Positions 1 through 10,311 are shown, counted from the stretch's first letter. The stretch is DNA of 53,387 nucleotides from Chlorobiaceae bacterium (GCA_013334565.1 JAAXXI010000010.1:1-53387), one strand, 5' to 3'. Translations and numbers: made by a program. Notes: generated by a model not told the origin, from the sequence alone.

Positions 1-353
1 AAAACTTTTCTCAACTTTTTTTCCTTCCCTCTCGTTCGGTCACGCGCGTTTTTAAACAACTTCGCCCGAGACCTTCTTAGTTCCCGTCTTCCCTCGATTC
101 ACATCCTGGCCAAATAACATGCCCCTTCCGGGACTCCTTACCGCCGATGACCTTAACTCATTCATCAACGGGCTCCTAATGTATCACCCTAACCCCATTC
201 TTCCAAATTCTTTTTCCGGTTTTTCGTTAAAACAGGAAATAAAATTTCAAAGCCGGGCAGGAAAAACGCAAGATACAGGCACAATGGGTAAAACTTCCGG
301 CACAAGACACCTATCTTACTTCAAAAGAACGTTTTACCGATAAAACATCATTT
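1..353. other. Stretch without a recognised gene
   Basis: The first ~110 bases are pyrimidine-rich on the plus strand and the rest is of mixed composition. A 74-codon open frame (119-343, plus) has no recognisable motif, no ribosome-binding site and ends in unstructured sequence, so I do not call it a gene. The only structure seen is the small hairpin just behind the HAD gene, listed separately. Confidence 0.5.
331..346 (-). terminator. Small hairpin after the HAD gene, possible weak terminator
   Basis: GTTTTA and TAAAAC form a 6-bp stem around the loop CCGA. The hairpin lies about 8 bases beyond the stop codon of the minus-strand HAD gene. The stem is AT-rich and the T-run behind it is interrupted, so termination strength is doubtful. 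Confidence 0.3.
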
Positions 354-1028
354 TCATACCTGCGGTGGTACCCGAAGAGAACCGGCTGAAAAAGCAGCAA
401 CATGTTTCAGTACCCCCGAAACCCGTTCTTCTACAGCAAAGGCAAGCTCGAACTGCTGGATCCTTGTCAGCGTGTTCGGTACGACAACGCAGGGAATGCC
501 GGCTGCATGGGCCGACGCGAGACCCCGCCTCGAATCCTCGACCGCAAGGCATTGCCGGGTTTCGAGACCAAGGCGTTCGACGGCTTTGAGGTATGGTTCC
601 GGATGTGGTTTCGGGTTTCCGATATCGTTTTCGGTAATGATGACTTCGAAATATTCGAGCAGTCCGTTCTCGCGGTGCATCATTTCGACTTTGTCACGCG
701 GGCTTCCGGTCACGAGAGCAAGACGGAATTTTCCTGACAGCGCCTCGATGGTTTCCCGGACGTCGGGAAGCAGAGGAACGGGCTGTTCGAGGGATTTGAT
801 ATAGACATCGTTCCGGCGCTCTATCACGGTTCTGGCAAGCTCGGGAGGCATGCCGAGCTCGAGGGCGATAACGCTGCTGTGCTTCGCGTTCCCGAGGTAT
901 TCTAGGCCCCAGTACCCGCTGTCGAGCGAAAATCCAGCTTCAGCGAAAGCATCTCTGGTCAGATTGAAAAACAACGTCTCGCTGTCGACCAGCAATCCGT
1001 CATTATCCCATAAAATCGCTTCGATCAT
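354..1028 (-). CDS. HAD-superfamily hydrolase, beta-phosphoglucomutase/phosphatase-like
   Basis: This 224-residue protein is a cytosolic HAD-family enzyme acting on a small phosphorylated substrate. All four HAD motifs are visible. Motif I near residue 8 is DNDGLLVDSE, with nucleophile Asp and acid/base Asp two residues later. Motif II is LVTGS, motif III the lysine in NPKPHPEPY, and motif IV AVEDSRRGL. The cap lies between motifs I and II (subclass I, as in beta-phosphoglucomutase and GS1-like phosphatases), and the length is typical. ATG at 1028 follows a GAGGAAG ribosome-binding site. It stands alone, about 220 bases from pyrG on the same strand, so context does not reveal the substrate. 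The family is secure; the substrate is unknown. Confidence 0.88.
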   Translation of the reverse strand: MIEAILWDNDGLLVDSETLFFNLTRDAFAEAGFSLDSGYWGLEYLGNAKHSSVIALELGMPPELARTVIERRNDVYIKSLEQPVPLLPDVRETIEALSGKFRLALVTGSPRDKVEMMHRENGLLEYFEVIITENDIGNPKPHPEPYLKAVERLGLETRQCLAVEDSRRGLASAHAAGIPCVVVPNTLTRIQQFELAFAVEERVSGVLKHVAAFSAGSLRVPPQV

Positions 1029-1165
1029 TCTTCCTCAGTGTTGTTATCATGTTGCAGAACCGTCTTTTTATCCCGTCAGATCATACTGTGAAGGTAAGGC
1101 GTTCGGAAACATGGCACAACAGTGTGTCGCGTGATAACCTGAAGGAAAGGCTCCCCTGGAAGCGA

Positions 1166-1197
1166 GGCTGTCTCAATGATTGAAGCATGAGACAGCC
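1166..1197. terminator. 10-bp perfect hairpin between pyrG and the HAD gene
   Basis: GGCTGTCTCA pairs perfectly with TGAGACAGCC around a 12-base loop. It begins about 50 bases past the pyrG stop codon (1249, minus strand). No T-run follows on either strand, so it may be a factor-dependent terminator or an mRNA 3'-end stabiliser. Confidence 0.4.
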
Positions 1198-1248
1198 ATT
1201 ACCGTTACAAAGCAACCGGAGGAATGCCGTGAAACAGAGAACCGCCTT

Positions 1249-2931
1249 TTATTCCGCAGGAACGAAGGAGGGCATATCGACCGCAAGCTCCATCTGCCGC
1301 GTTCCTCTCGTAAATTCCTTCGCTGCCGCGACAAAACCGTGGAAAAGCGGATGGACCCGCTGTACTCTCGATTTCAGCTCAGGATGGAACTGCACGCCAA
1401 CAAACCAGCGATGATCCTTCAGTTCGACGATCTCGACCAGCTCTCCGTTCGGCGAAGTACCGGAAAAGACCATGCCGCCATCTTCGAAAACCTGGCGATA
1501 GGTGTTGTTGAATTCGTAGCGGTGACGATGGCGTTCGTTGATCAGGAATTTCTTGTAGGCGCTGTATGCTTTCGACCCCTCCCTGATAATGCAGGGATAG
1601 CTTCCAAGACGCATCGTGCCGCCTTTGTCCTTGATTTTCTTCTGTTGTTCCATGAGGTCGATAACCGCAAAGCGGGTACGTTTGTTGAACTCTGTGGAAT
1701 TGGCATCCTGCAGGCCGCAGACATTGCGGGCAAACTCGATCGTGGCGCACTGCATACCGAGACAGATACCGAAAAACGGAATATTACGCTCCCGCGCCTG
1801 CTGAATGTATTTGATCTTTCCTTCTATTCCACGGTCCCCGAAACCCGGAGCGACAAGGATGCCGCTGATACCTTCGAGCTCCTTTTCAGGATCGAATGTC
1901 TTCTGCTCGGCATCTTCCGCCCTCAGCAGCCTGATGTTGATCTTTACATCGTTGCTTGCCCCGGCATGAATGAAGGATTCAAGGATGGACTTGTATGCGT
2001 CTGGATACTCGGTGTACTTGCCGCAGATGCCGATAGTCACTTCGCCATCCTTCGGGCTCTTGACCTTGTTGCAGAAATCCCTCAGGTAATCGAGGTTCGG
2101 CTCCCTGAACTTTTTGAGTCCGAGCTTCTTGAGCACCCGCTGATCGAGTTTTTCCTTAAGAAGCATCAGTGGAACTTCATAAATGGTTTCGCAGTCGTTC
2201 AGACCGATAACGTCAAGATCGTTGACGTTGCAGAAATGACCAACCTTGTTCTTGATATCCCTCGATAACGGTTTTTCGCTCCGGCAGACAAGGATATCCG
2301 GCTGGATACCCGTTTCAAGCAGCATTTTAACGCTGTGCTGCGTTGGTTTGGTTTTCAGCTCGCTTGCCGCCTTGATGTAAGGAACGAAGGTGAGATGGAT
2401 GTTCAGGAGATTTCTTTCTCCCATCTCGAGTTTCATCTGTCTCATAGCTTCGAGGAAGGGAAGCGACTCGATATCACCGATCGTTCCTCCTATTTCGGTA
2501 ATGAGTATATCGAGGTTGCTGTTTTTCGCCTGCTCGGCCATCCGGTCCTTTATCTCGTCAATCACATGAGGAACCACCTGAACGGTCGCACCGAGATACT
2601 CGCCGCGGCGTTCCTTGTCGATTACCGACTTGTAGACGCGCCCCATGGTAAGGTTCGAAGACTGCGAGGTCGATTCATCGAGAAAGCGTTCATAATGGCC
2701 AAGATCGAGATCGGTCTCGGCACCGTCGTCGGTTACATAAACCTCACCATGCTGATACGGGGACATGGTCCCCGGATCGACGTTGATATAGGGGTCGTAT
2801 TTCTGTATGGCCACCTTCAGGCCGCGAGCTTTCAGCAGCATGCCGAGTGAAGCCGACAGGATACCCTTGCCAAGCGAAGAGATAACACCGCCGGTTACAA
2901 AAATATGCTTTACATTTTTAGGTCGAGCCAT
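1249..2931 (-). CDS. pyrG: CTP synthase
   Basis: It makes CTP from UTP, ATP and glutamine, the last step of de novo pyrimidine nucleotide synthesis. The N-terminal synthetase domain opens with [13 protein letters not shown], the signature P-loop-like motif. The C-terminal class-I glutamine amidotransferase domain shows the nucleophile in GICLGMQCA and the His-Glu pair in VQFHPELKS. The chosen ATG at 2931 gives [11 protein letters not shown], as in most bacterial PyrG, and about 560 residues. An in-frame ATG at 2997 would add 22 unconserved residues. It lies downstream of gyrA and the broken CDGSH gene on the same strand and may be partly co-transcribed with them. pyrF, another pyrimidine gene, is elsewhere in the window (18527-19351). 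Confidence 0.96.
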   Translation of the reverse strand: MARPKNVKHIFVTGGVISSLGKGILSASLGMLLKARGLKVAIQKYDPYINVDPGTMSPYQHGEVYVTDDGAETDLDLGHYERFLDESTSQSSNLTMGRVYKSVIDKERRGEYLGATVQVVPHVIDEIKDRMAEQAKNSNLDILITEIGGTIGDIESLPFLEAMRQMKLEMGERNLLNIHLTFVPYIKAASELKTKPTQHSVKMLLETGIQPDILVCRSEKPLSRDIKNKVGHFCNVNDLDVIGLNDCETIYEVPLMLLKEKLDQRVLKKLGLKKFREPNLDYLRDFCNKVKSPKDGEVTIGICGKYTEYPDAYKSILESFIHAGASNDVKINIRLLRAEDAEQKTFDPEKELEGISGILVAPGFGDRGIEGKIKYIQQARERNIPFFGICLGMQCATIEFARNVCGLQDANSTEFNKRTRFAVIDLMEQQKKIKDKGGTMRLGSYPCIIREGSKAYSAYKKFLINERHRHRYEFNNTYRQVFEDGGMVFSGTSPNGELVEIVELKDHRWFVGVQFHPELKSRVQRVHPLFHGFVAAAKEFTRGTRQMELAVDMPSFVPAE

Positions 2932-2968
2932 AACATCGAGCGTAGTTGAATGTTCAATAAAATCAAAT

Positions 2969-3194
2969 TCATTGGGCGGCCTTGTGTGCGCCGACACGGA
3001 AAGGCATTTTTGCCGACCTGCCGCAGCCGCAGATAGAAACGGTCTTATCTTCCTCGATCGTCAACCTCATAGGGCTGCTTAACGCTGCCCTTGTGCGAAC
3101 CGTCGCAATAAGGAAGGTTCTGTGATTTTCCGCAGGCACAGTAATATTTCGTCTCCGCACTCTCACTGATTTTATAAGGCTTGTTCTCTTCCAT
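2969..3194 (-). pseudogene. Two-domain CDGSH iron-sulfur protein, frameshifted
   Basis: The first reading frame, from ATG at 3194, encodes MEENKPYKISESAETKYYC and a complete CDGSH motif (CACGKSQNLPYCDGSHKG), which would bind a [2Fe-2S] cluster with three Cys and one His. The frame then stops after PYEVDDRGR. The adjacent frame carries on as [21 protein letters not shown], a second CDGSH domain. Removing one base of the AA doublet at 3063-3064 (plus strand) joins the two frames exactly. The second domain is also damaged: where CDGAH is expected it reads RVGAH, so the third Cys ligand and the Asp are lost. Two missense changes plus a frameshift point to real decay of the C-terminal domain and not only a sequencing error. 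The first domain could still fold alone. The gene starts 46 bases after gyrA. Confidence 0.72.
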
Positions 3195-3240
3195 ATCTTC
3201 ATCGCGGTTTATAATCTCCTGCAATCTGAAATGCATCACT

Positions 3241-5727
3241 TTAAAAAAGCTCGATCTGACCGTCAGGATCATCAAGCGGAATATCGTTGTCCTCTACATC
3301 TTCGTCGCTCTTCGGGACCCTCGCTATGGCGGAAATTTTGTCACTCGCCATGAGCCTGATCAACCGGACCCCCGATGTATTGCGGCCGGTAACCCGGATA
3401 TCGGAAACATGCTGGCGGTTGACGATGCCGTGGGCAGTTATGATGATAAGGTCGTCCTCGTCGTTCACGTCAAGCAATCCGACAAGCACACCGATCTTTT
3501 CATGCGCCTTGAGCGTAATGACCCCGCGGGCCCCGCGCCTGGTGAGACGGTAATCCTCCACACGGCTCCGTTTGCCGAACCCGTTATCGGTAACGGCGAG
3601 AAGCGCCATGTCGAACCGCTTGGTGGTGACCATCGAGATGCATTTCTCGTCCTTGTCGAGCGTTATACCCCTGACACCCATGGCTGTACGGCCCATCGCC
3701 CGGATTTCGCTTTCCGGGAAGCGTACGGCAAAACCGGAGCTCTTCGCAAGGATGATCTGGTGCTCTCCATCGGTCAGACGGGCATCGATAAGCTCGTCGT
3801 TCTCCTCGATGGTGATGGCGGCGATACCGTTGCGGCGCGGATGCGAAAACTCTTCGAGGGCGGTTTTCTTAACGGTGCCATCGGCCGTAGCCATGACGAT
3901 GAATCCCGGCTCGTCGAAATTGCGGACATTGATATACGCCTTTATCTTTTCGCCCGGCAGCAGCTCCATGATGTTCGCCAGAGCCCTGCCCCTTGCGGCC
4001 CTGCCGGCTTCGGGTATCTCATAGACCTTCAGCCAGTAACAGCGCCCGCGGTTCGTGAAGAAGAGGATATAATTGTGCGTCGAGGCGATGAACATGTGCT
4101 CAATGAAATCGTCGTGTTTCGCCTGGGCACCGGTGACACCCTTGCCACCCCTTGCCTGACGGCGGTATCCCGACACAGGGAAACGCTTGATGAATCCATC
4201 GTGGGTGATGGTGATCACCACGTCTTCCTGAGCGATCATGTCCTCGATGGAAAAATCACCCTCCTGCGGAACGATCTCTGTCCGGCGGACATCCCCGTAT
4301 ACATCCTTCACTTTCAGCAGTTCCTCCCGGATGATCTGCATCTGTTTCTCCGGACTGGCAAGGATGGAACGGAGCGCATCGATAAGCGTGAGAGTTTCCG
4401 TGTATTCCGTATCGATTTTCTTGCGTTCGAGTCCGGTGAGGCGCTGCAGGCGCATCTCGAGGATGGCCTTTGCCTGAATTTCCGTAAGGGCGAAACGCTC
4501 CATGAGACTGTCCTGTGCTGCCTGCGTGTCCGGCGACTGTCTTATGGTGGTGATAACCTCGTCGAGGTTGTCGAGGCAGATCTTGAGACCTTCGAGAATA
4601 TGCGCCCTTTTTTCAGCGGCAGTGAGGTCGTACTGCGTCCGGCGCAAGATGATCTCGTTGCGGTGCCGGATATAGTACTGCATCATCTCCTTGATGTTCA
4701 GGACCCTCGGCACACCGTCAACCAGCGCCAGCATGATGACCCCGAACGTATCCTGCATCGGAGTATGTTTGTAAAGGTTATTGAGCACAACCTTTGCAAC
4801 GGCATCCCTTTTCAGTTCGATCACCAGACGCATACCGTCCCTGTCCGATTCGTCACGGATGTCCGCAATGCCGTCGATCTTCTTGTCGTGGACCAGTTCG
4901 ACGATTTTCTCGATAAGCCTTACCTTGTTGACCTGGTAGGGAAGTTCGGTAACGATGATCGATTCCCGGCCGTTTTTCTGCGTCACCTCCACAAGTGCGC
5001 GGGCTCGGATCACCACCTTGCCCCTGCCGGTCAGGTAAGCCTGGCGGACCCCTTCGTAACCGTAAATGATGCCTCCTGTCGGGAAGTCAGGCGCGATAAC
5101 ATGTTTCATGATATCGGCAATTTCAAGCTCAGGGTTCTCGATGAGGGCGATCATGCCGTCAACAACTTCCCGAAGGTTCTGCGGAGGAATATTGGTCGCC
5201 ATTCCGACCGCTATGCCCGATGCGCCGTTGACCAGCAGGTTCGGGATCGCAGAGGGAAGTACCGTGGGCTCTTCGAGCGAATCATCGAAGTTCAGCGAAA
5301 AATCGACCGTCTCCTTGTCGAGGTCCTTGAGCATCTCTCCGGCTATAGGCTTCATGCGGACCTCTGTATAACGCATGGCTGCAGCCGAGTCTCCATCGAT
5401 GGAACCGAAGTTCCCCTGGCCGTCAACCAGCGGATAGCGAAGCGAAAAATCCTGCACAAGACGCACGAGGCTGTCATAAACCGCGCTGTCGCCGTGCGGG
5501 TGGTATTTACCGAGCACTTCACCCACAATACGGGCAGACTTCTTGTGAGGTTTTCCTGCCTGCAGACCAAGCTCGTGCATGCCGTACAGCACCCTGCGGT
5601 GGACAGGTTTCAAACCGTCACGGACATCAGGAAGCGCACGACTGACAATAACCGACATCGAGTAATCGAGATAGGAATCCCGCATTTCTTCTTCAATACT
5701 TATCGGAACTAATCTTTCGCGCTGCAT
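3241..5727 (-). CDS. gyrA: DNA gyrase subunit A
   Basis: This 828-residue subunit breaks and rejoins DNA in the GyrA2GyrB2 gyrase, which introduces negative supercoils. The breakage-reunion domain is complete: [17 protein letters not shown], then [13 protein letters not shown] around the quinolone-resistance region, and the DNA-linking tyrosine is Tyr120 in AMRYTE. The C-terminal pinwheel carries the GyrA box as QARGGKG (residues about 524-530; usual form QRRGGKG), which supports GyrA over ParC. The tail is very acidic ([12 protein letters not shown]). ATG at 5727 opens [27 protein letters not shown] long antisense open frame covering the gene is a codon-usage shadow. The broken CDGSH gene and pyrG follow on the same strand. 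Confidence 0.97.
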   Translation of the reverse strand: MQRERLVPISIEEEMRDSYLDYSMSVIVSRALPDVRDGLKPVHRRVLYGMHELGLQAGKPHKKSARIVGEVLGKYHPHGDSAVYDSLVRLVQDFSLRYPLVDGQGNFGSIDGDSAAAMRYTEVRMKPIAGEMLKDLDKETVDFSLNFDDSLEEPTVLPSAIPNLLVNGASGIAVGMATNIPPQNLREVVDGMIALIENPELEIADIMKHVIAPDFPTGGIIYGYEGVRQAYLTGRGKVVIRARALVEVTQKNGRESIIVTELPYQVNKVRLIEKIVELVHDKKIDGIADIRDESDRDGMRLVIELKRDAVAKVVLNNLYKHTPMQDTFGVIMLALVDGVPRVLNIKEMMQYYIRHRNEIILRRTQYDLTAAEKRAHILEGLKICLDNLDEVITTIRQSPDTQAAQDSLMERFALTEIQAKAILEMRLQRLTGLERKKIDTEYTETLTLIDALRSILASPEKQMQIIREELLKVKDVYGDVRRTEIVPQEGDFSIEDMIAQEDVVITITHDGFIKRFPVSGYRRQARGGKGVTGAQAKHDDFIEHMFIASTHNYILFFTNRGRCYWLKVYEIPEAGRAARGRALANIMELLPGEKIKAYINVRNFDEPGFIVMATADGTVKKTALEEFSHPRRNGIAAITIEENDELIDARLTDGEHQIILAKSSGFAVRFPESEIRAMGRTAMGVRGITLDKDEKCISMVTTKRFDMALLAVTDNGFGKRSRVEDYRLTRRGARGVITLKAHEKIGVLVGLLDVNDEDDLIIITAHGIVNRQHVSDIRVTGRNTSGVRLIRLMASDKISAIARVPKSDEDVEDNDIPLDDPDGQIELF

Positions 5728-5855
5728 AGGTAAATCCAGTATGATAATTGATATAAAAATCCAATCGGAGTAATGTATAAAAAACCCCGATAATTCGTAA
5801 CGAATCTAATGCCTTAAATATATGGGAACTTCATAGACGCATGAAAAATATCATC

Positions 5856-6245
5856 TTATGATATCTGCGGAGCATCGGACCACAGAGATTCCAGATCGTA
5901 AAAACGGCGCTCATCGGGCATAAAAATATGCACAACAACATCGACATAATCGAGAAGGACCCAGTGCAGTGTTTCAAGTCCTTCGATATGCAGCGGACGT
6001 TCTCCGTCCTTTTTAAGTTCATCGATGATATGCTCTGCTGCCGCTTTGGCCTTTCTCTCGGAATCAGCTGTAACGATCACGAAAAAGTCCGTAACGGAGG
6101 TCAGACCCCTCAGGTCGAGGATCTTGATATTCTCGCACATCTTTTCACCGGCCAGTTCAGCACTTCTTTTCGCCAGCAATTCGCTGAGTGCCACCTCTTT
6201 TGCATCTGCCGGAGTACTATTTTCCTTCTTTTTCAAACTCTTCAT
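5856..6245 (-). CDS. rsfS: Ribosomal silencing factor RsfS (DUF143/Iojap family)
   Basis: RsfS binds ribosomal protein uL14 and blocks 30S-50S joining under nutrient limitation. The protein is 129 residues from ATG at 6245; a TTG start at 6272 would add nine residues. The start is chosen because AAAGGGAAC lies about ten bases upstream and the alternative is TTG. The family core is visible: [23 protein letters not shown], the helix with [10 protein letters not shown], and the conserved end [27 protein letters not shown]. The length is normal. It lies between gyrA (128-base gap) and tsaB on the same strand, a common neighbourhood for translation-related genes. Confidence 0.93.
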   Translation of the reverse strand: MKSLKKKENSTPADAKEVALSELLAKRSAELAGEKMCENIKILDLRGLTSVTDFFVIVTADSERKAKAAAEHIIDELKKDGERPLHIEGLETLHWVLLDYVDVVVHIFMPDERRFYDLESLWSDAPQIS

Positions 6246-6305
6246 ATGGTAACGTTCCCTTTCCTTTTTCAAATTCTACTGATCATTAATATATACACAG
6301 ACGGT

Positions 6306-6980
6306 TTACCCTCCTCGAACTTTAGGCACAAACATCTGCCGGTAATCGGGTGCGACATCGTTCAGTCCGGCAAAATCCGACTCCGGGCAAAGCCGTTCAG
6401 CAAATGGAAACAGTGAGCGGGCAGAAAAGAAATCCGCACCGGCAAACCTGATGCCTGAAGCTGCAAAAAAAGGTTGAAGCTCATCCAGGCCCCGTCCCGC
6501 GGCAACAACGCCGTCCGGCATAAGGGAAGCCGCAGCAACAAGGTCTCCTGCATCTCCTCTCTCCACACGATCATGCCACTGCCCAGAAGATAGCTCTTCC
6601 CGGGTATAACATGCGAAATAATATTCGCCTTTCCTCGACCGGATTATCGTCATGACCGGCAGGAGTGGTTCATCGAGGGCCGCTGCAATCGCCGGCATGG
6701 TCGGCACGGCAACCAGAGGGACGCCGATACCCCAGGCAATCCCTTTCGCTATTGATATACCTATCCTCAATGCCGTGAACGATCCCGGGCCGGAAGAAAA
6801 CGCGATACAATCAAGGGCGCTGCGTTCTAGCCCTGCGGACTCATGAACCTCCCCGATCAGCGGGACAAGGGTTTCCGCAGCTTTCTGCCAGTCGGTGCTT
6901 TGTGCTTCGTATACATCACCGGCGGTCAGTAACGCTGCGCTGATTGAAGCATGGGTGCACTCGATGGCAAGGATATTCAT
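6306..6980 (-). CDS. tsaB: tRNA threonylcarbamoyladenosine biosynthesis protein TsaB
   Basis: TsaB is the inactive ASKHA-fold partner of TsaD in making N6-threonylcarbamoyl-adenosine at position 37 of ANN-decoding tRNAs. The 224 residues start [17 protein letters not shown] and contain the diagnostic [20 protein letters not shown] dimerisation segment. Length and features are typical of bacterial YeaZ/TsaB. The gene overlaps the end of tsaE by four bases, so the two are translationally coupled. TsaD is not in the window. Confidence 0.94.
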   Translation of the reverse strand: MNILAIECTHASISAALLTAGDVYEAQSTDWQKAAETLVPLIGEVHESAGLERSALDCIAFSSGPGSFTALRIGISIAKGIAWGIGVPLVAVPTMPAIAAALDEPLLPVMTIIRSRKGEYYFACYTREELSSGQWHDRVERGDAGDLVAAASLMPDGVVAAGRGLDELQPFFAASGIRFAGADFFSARSLFPFAERLCPESDFAGLNDVAPDYRQMFVPKVRGG

Positions 6981-7417
6981 AGGCCTGTTCGTTCAATGAT
7001 GATTCTTCGAAGGTCGTCTCCTGCATGTTCAAGCCTGACTGTTGCGGTATATCGACCGGCAAATTCGGGAAAACGGTCACCCCATTCAACGACCGCAAGA
7101 TACGCGCCGGAAAGATATTCGTCAAAACCCGTCGCTGCAAGCTCCTGAATGGTTTTAATGCGATAAAGGTCGAAATGATGCAGGGTGACCTCCTCTCCCT
7201 TCAATGATCCGTGGTAGATATTGAGCAGTGAAAACGTCGGGCTGGACAGCTGATCCTGACAGTTGAAAACCTCGGTGATGCCGCGCATGAATACGGTCTT
7301 CCCCGCACCGAGCTGGCCGCAGAGCGACACCGCTTCACCGGGCCTCAGGCCCGACGCAAACCTCCTGGCATACTCCCTGGTCTCTTCGGGAGACCTCGAC
7401 AGGTACACTTCGCTCAT
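6977..7417 (-). CDS. tsaE: tRNA threonylcarbamoyladenosine biosynthesis ATPase TsaE
   Basis: TsaE is the small P-loop ATPase that drives the TsaB-TsaD t6A synthase cycle. The 146-residue protein has the Walker A motif [14 protein letters not shown] near residues 33-46, then [11 protein letters not shown] and HHFDLYRI, all diagnostic for the family, and the C-terminal [10 protein letters not shown] segment. ATG at 7417 is the only sensible start. It follows the DUF1015 gene by six bases and overlaps tsaB by four, so DUF1015-tsaE-tsaB looks like one transcript. Confidence 0.95.
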   Translation of the reverse strand: MSEVYLSRSPEETREYARRFASGLRPGEAVSLCGQLGAGKTVFMRGITEVFNCQDQLSSPTFSLLNIYHGSLKGEEVTLHHFDLYRIKTIQELAATGFDEYLSGAYLAVVEWGDRFPEFAGRYTATVRLEHAGDDLRRIIIERTGL

Positions 7418-7423
7418 CGATAC

Positions 7424-8698
7424 TCAGTCAAGGGTTTTAAAAACAAGCCCGGTCATGATCTTCGGGTAGAAAAAAGTTGATTTCTGCGGCATGACCCCGC
7501 CCGACTCAGAAACGTCAAGCACCTGTCCGACCGTCGCCGGTTTGACCACAAAACCGACCTGTGCCCTGCCGTCCGCGACAATCCTGAATACCTCGCCGTC
7601 GTCTTTCACGTATACGATGTTGGTCTGCAGCGCCATTGCTTCCTGGCTGATGCCGAGAAGGCGGGTCAACACCACTTCATGCAGCACGACCAGCCCGAGC
7701 TGCTGCAGGGCGGGTGAAATATTACTGTCGAGAAGATCGGCAGGAGCCTCCCTGAGCGTGATCCCGAACACGGAGCCATCGGTCACGACACCATATGTAT
7801 AGCTCGATCCTGAAGTTTCGAGATAGGCTTTCAGTGCAGCTCTGCCATCAAGTTCGGTCACTTCGAAGTGCTCTTCGAGCCTGCTTCGAAACTCTGTGGC
7901 ATTGAACCCTTCAACACTGTGTATCAGACGATGTATCGGAAAAACAACAAGTCCTCTGTCATGGATGTTGTTCAGGTAGGTCAGGATAAAATTATAAGCC
8001 TCTTCTCCGGTATGCTCCGGATTGGCAGCTTCACGCTCCCTTCGGTAATTCAGGCCTGTTTCGTAGCGGTGATGGCCGTCGGCGATATAGACGCTTTTAT
8101 CGGCAAGCACTTCCTGTACCGCTTTTGCAAGTTCCGGATCCACGAGACGCCAGAGACGGTTCCTCACACCCTGGAATACAGCATCGATCACCGGCTCGTT
8201 CGCAGAAGTAAAGCCTGCGATCAGCCGGTCAGCCTGACCTTGCGCATCGGCATAAAGACCGAAAATCGCACTGATGTTGGTTTTCGTGGTCCTGAAAAGG
8301 TTCAGCCGGTCGGCTTTCGGTCCCGAAAGGGTCCTTTCGTGCGGAAGCACTTTCCTTTCTGCGAACTCATGCAGCCGCATGGCGGCAAACAAACCGCTGC
8401 GCGTATGGGTATGACCCTCCTGGTCGGTAAAGGTCTGGCTGTAGGGATAGAGCGCCGGCTCTGTTTCCTGCATCAGTACTCCGTTTTTCATCCATTCCGC
8501 GAGCCTCTCTGCCGCCGCCCCGTAAGGGTCTGCCTCCATCGGAAGCTCCAGCCGTATCGCATTGCATGCTGAGCTGCCGTAAAGCTCCTGCTGCATGGAA
8601 GGGGGAATGACGTCATAAGGCGGGCAGATGATATGCGACATATCGCCTGCGGTTTCAGGATTGTACCGCAAACCATTGAAAGGACGTATTTCCGGCAT
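7424..8698 (-). CDS. DUF1015 family protein
   Basis: This 424-residue cytosolic protein starts MPEIRPFNGLRYNPETAG and carries the family's conserved ICPPYDVI segment near residue 25 and ADGHHRYETGLNYRRER near residue 210. I place it in DUF1015 (Pfam) by these motifs and by length. No biochemical role is firmly established; HHR-type motifs suggest an enzyme but I infer no reaction. It sits 11 bases after scpA and 6 bases before tsaE, so it is probably in the same operon as the t6A genes. Confidence 0.85.
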   Translation of the reverse strand: MPEIRPFNGLRYNPETAGDMSHIICPPYDVIPPSMQQELYGSSACNAIRLELPMEADPYGAAAERLAEWMKNGVLMQETEPALYPYSQTFTDQEGHTHTRSGLFAAMRLHEFAERKVLPHERTLSGPKADRLNLFRTTKTNISAIFGLYADAQGQADRLIAGFTSANEPVIDAVFQGVRNRLWRLVDPELAKAVQEVLADKSVYIADGHHRYETGLNYRREREAANPEHTGEEAYNFILTYLNNIHDRGLVVFPIHRLIHSVEGFNATEFRSRLEEHFEVTELDGRAALKAYLETSGSSYTYGVVTDGSVFGITLREAPADLLDSNISPALQQLGLVVLHEVVLTRLLGISQEAMALQTNIVYVKDDGEVFRIVADGRAQVGFVVKPATVGQVLDVSESGGVMPQKSTFFYPKIMTGLVFKTLD

Positions 8699-8709
8699 TC
8701 GTTCAGTAA

Positions 8710-9456
8710 TTAAATGGTTAGTTGAGGAGAAAACTCCTGGACCCGTCTGGAAATCCAGAAATCTTCATAGCCATCCTTGACCAGGACGACTATCCTTCTG
8801 TTCCTGCAAAGTTCGAGCACGGCAAGAAAAGTCACTACGAAAATGATCCGCTCGGGAATCCCTTCAAGTATTGCCCGGAAAGAAACATTTTCGCTCTCGC
8901 GCAGCCTCGAGAGAATCAGCATGCTCTGTTCCTCGACCGTTACCGGCGCATCCATGACATTGCGGGTCATGGGCTTCGGAATATTGTCGAGCACCGACTG
9001 GTAGGCAAGCATGAGATGGTAGAGCGTCGGGCGTTTGACCGGTTCGTCGAGCTCATCGATCAGCTCAGGCTCGAACATTTCGAACAGCCCGCGTGCGAAA
9101 AGGGCTTCACGCTTTTCGGCAAACCGGTCGAGAACTGTTGAAACCTCTTTGATACGCTTGTATTCAAGCAGCCGTTGCACCAGTTCCTCTCTCGGATCGA
9201 ATTCGTCTGCAGCATCACCTTCCGGTGAAGGACGGGGCAGAAGCATTTTTGCCTTGATGCTCATCAGCATGGAAGCCATGTAGATGAAGTCAGCGGCAAC
9301 TTCGAGATTCAGGTTTCTCGCTGCATGAAGGTAACCGATGAAATCCGCGGTGATCTTTGCGACGGGAATGTTGTATATATCCAGTTCATCGCGCCTGATA
9401 AAAAAAAGCAGCAGGTCGAGCGGCCCTTCAAATTCATCGAGACTGATCCTGAACAT
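8710..9456 (-). CDS. scpA: Segregation and condensation protein A
   Basis: ScpA is the kleisin that bridges the two heads of SMC and works with ScpB in chromosome condensation. The 248 residues start MFRISLDEFEGPLDLLLFFI, the classic ScpA opening, followed by the helix LDIYNIPVAKIT. A conserved MLLPR lies near residue 77. The C-terminal winged helix (TFLAVLELCRNRRIVVLVKDG) binds SMC heads. The length is normal. It is first in a likely operon with DUF1015-tsaE-tsaB. scpB and smc are not here. Confidence 0.95.
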   Translation of the reverse strand: MFRISLDEFEGPLDLLLFFIRRDELDIYNIPVAKITADFIGYLHAARNLNLEVAADFIYMASMLMSIKAKMLLPRPSPEGDAADEFDPREELVQRLLEYKRIKEVSTVLDRFAEKREALFARGLFEMFEPELIDELDEPVKRPTLYHLMLAYQSVLDNIPKPMTRNVMDAPVTVEEQSMLILSRLRESENVSFRAILEGIPERIIFVVTFLAVLELCRNRRIVVLVKDGYEDFWISRRVQEFSPQLTI

Positions 9457-9649
9457 GGATGCGATCCGGTAGGTTTAAAAGGTTCTACAAAGCAAGATAG
9501 AAAATGCGCGATTATCCGCACAAAGAATCCTGTTCAATATCCGCTTTGAAAAATGTTGAATACGGAACTGTATTTTTCCGAAAAGTATTTGTATCTAAAT
9601 GTTGATTCAGGGCATATACCTTACTCCCTTTCCATGTACAGCATTGCGC

Positions 9650-10225
9650 ATGAACACAAAAAGAAAGTTTTGGCGATATATTTCAGCAGCGGCAGCGGTT
9701 ACCGTGCTTTCAGGACAGATGGCGATAGCCGGGCCTGCAGACAATTATTTCAGTGACGGGCTCGAAAAACACCAGCATCGGAAACTGGACGAAGCGATAA
9801 GGTTATACTCGAAAGCGATCGAAGCCAACCCCTACTACACCATGGCCTATCAGATGAGAGCCGTCGCAGAGCAGCAAATGAAACAGTATGCGCTGGCAAT
9901 CAGTGATTTCACGATGGTAATTGCGTCAAATGACCCGCTGTTCAAGGTCGTAGGCTACTTCAACCGTGGAGTTCTGAAAAACATGACCGGAGATTATGCA
10001 GGAGCGATCCCGGATTTCACACAGGCAATTGAAATAGACCGCAGAATGGCCGCAGCTTTTTTTCACCGCGGGATAGCAAAAAGCAAAACCGGCGACCTGA
10101 CCGGCCGTCTCGAAGATTTCCGGGAGGCGTCAAGGCTCGGCGATGTGAATGCCGAAAAATGGCTGAATACCTATTATCCCGGCTGGAGAGAGATGCAGCT
10201 CGCTCCCGTCCTCGTTCCCCGGTAA
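9650..10225 (+). CDS. Exported TPR-repeat protein
   Basis: The 191-residue protein begins with a lysine/arginine-rich start and a hydrophobic stretch (residues about 8-24) ending in a plausible AIA-G signal-peptidase site, so it is probably periplasmic. Three or four tetratricopeptide repeats follow, e.g. LDEAIRLYSKAIEANPYYTM, ALAISDFTMVIASND, YAGAIPDFTQAIEIDRRM and LTGRLEDFREASRLGD. TPRs are protein-binding scaffolds and no partner is evident. I chose ATG 9650, which gives a proper signal peptide; an upstream in-frame start at 9599 would bury it. It is monocistronic, convergent with glnB, and shares a terminator with it. Confidence 0.85.
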   Translation: MNTKRKFWRYISAAAAVTVLSGQMAIAGPADNYFSDGLEKHQHRKLDEAIRLYSKAIEANPYYTMAYQMRAVAEQQMKQYALAISDFTMVIASNDPLFKVVGYFNRGVLKNMTGDYAGAIPDFTQAIEIDRRMAAAFFHRGIAKSKTGDLTGRLEDFREASRLGDVNAEKWLNTYYPGWREMQLAPVLVPR

Positions 10226-10241
10226 TAATGACAGAAAATAA

Positions 10242-10271
10242 AAAGGCAGGGAAAACATCCCTGCCCTTTCA
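10242..10271. terminator. Bidirectional rho-independent terminator between the TPR gene and glnB
   Basis: GGCAGGG (10247-10253) pairs with CCCTGCC (10261-10267), and the flanking A-run and T-run extend the stem. Read on the minus strand the stem is followed by TTTTTATTTT, a strong terminator for amtB-glnB. On the plus strand it is followed by a weaker CTTTC and serves the TPR gene. Confidence 0.85.
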
Positions 10272-10311
10272 TACCGGCCACACACCAATCATATGAACCA
10301 CACCCGGCCGG

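Noticed and set aside
119..343. 74-codon frame at the left end
   Set aside because: No motif, no ribosome-binding site, odd composition.
1180..2850. Long plus-strand frames across pyrG
   Set aside because: Shadows of pyrG caused by GC-rich third positions; no family features.
3181..5712. An 843-codon open frame antisense to gyrA
   Set aside because: It mirrors gyrA codon structure in the opposite strand, lacks any recognisable motif and has no ribosome-binding site; gyrA is certain.
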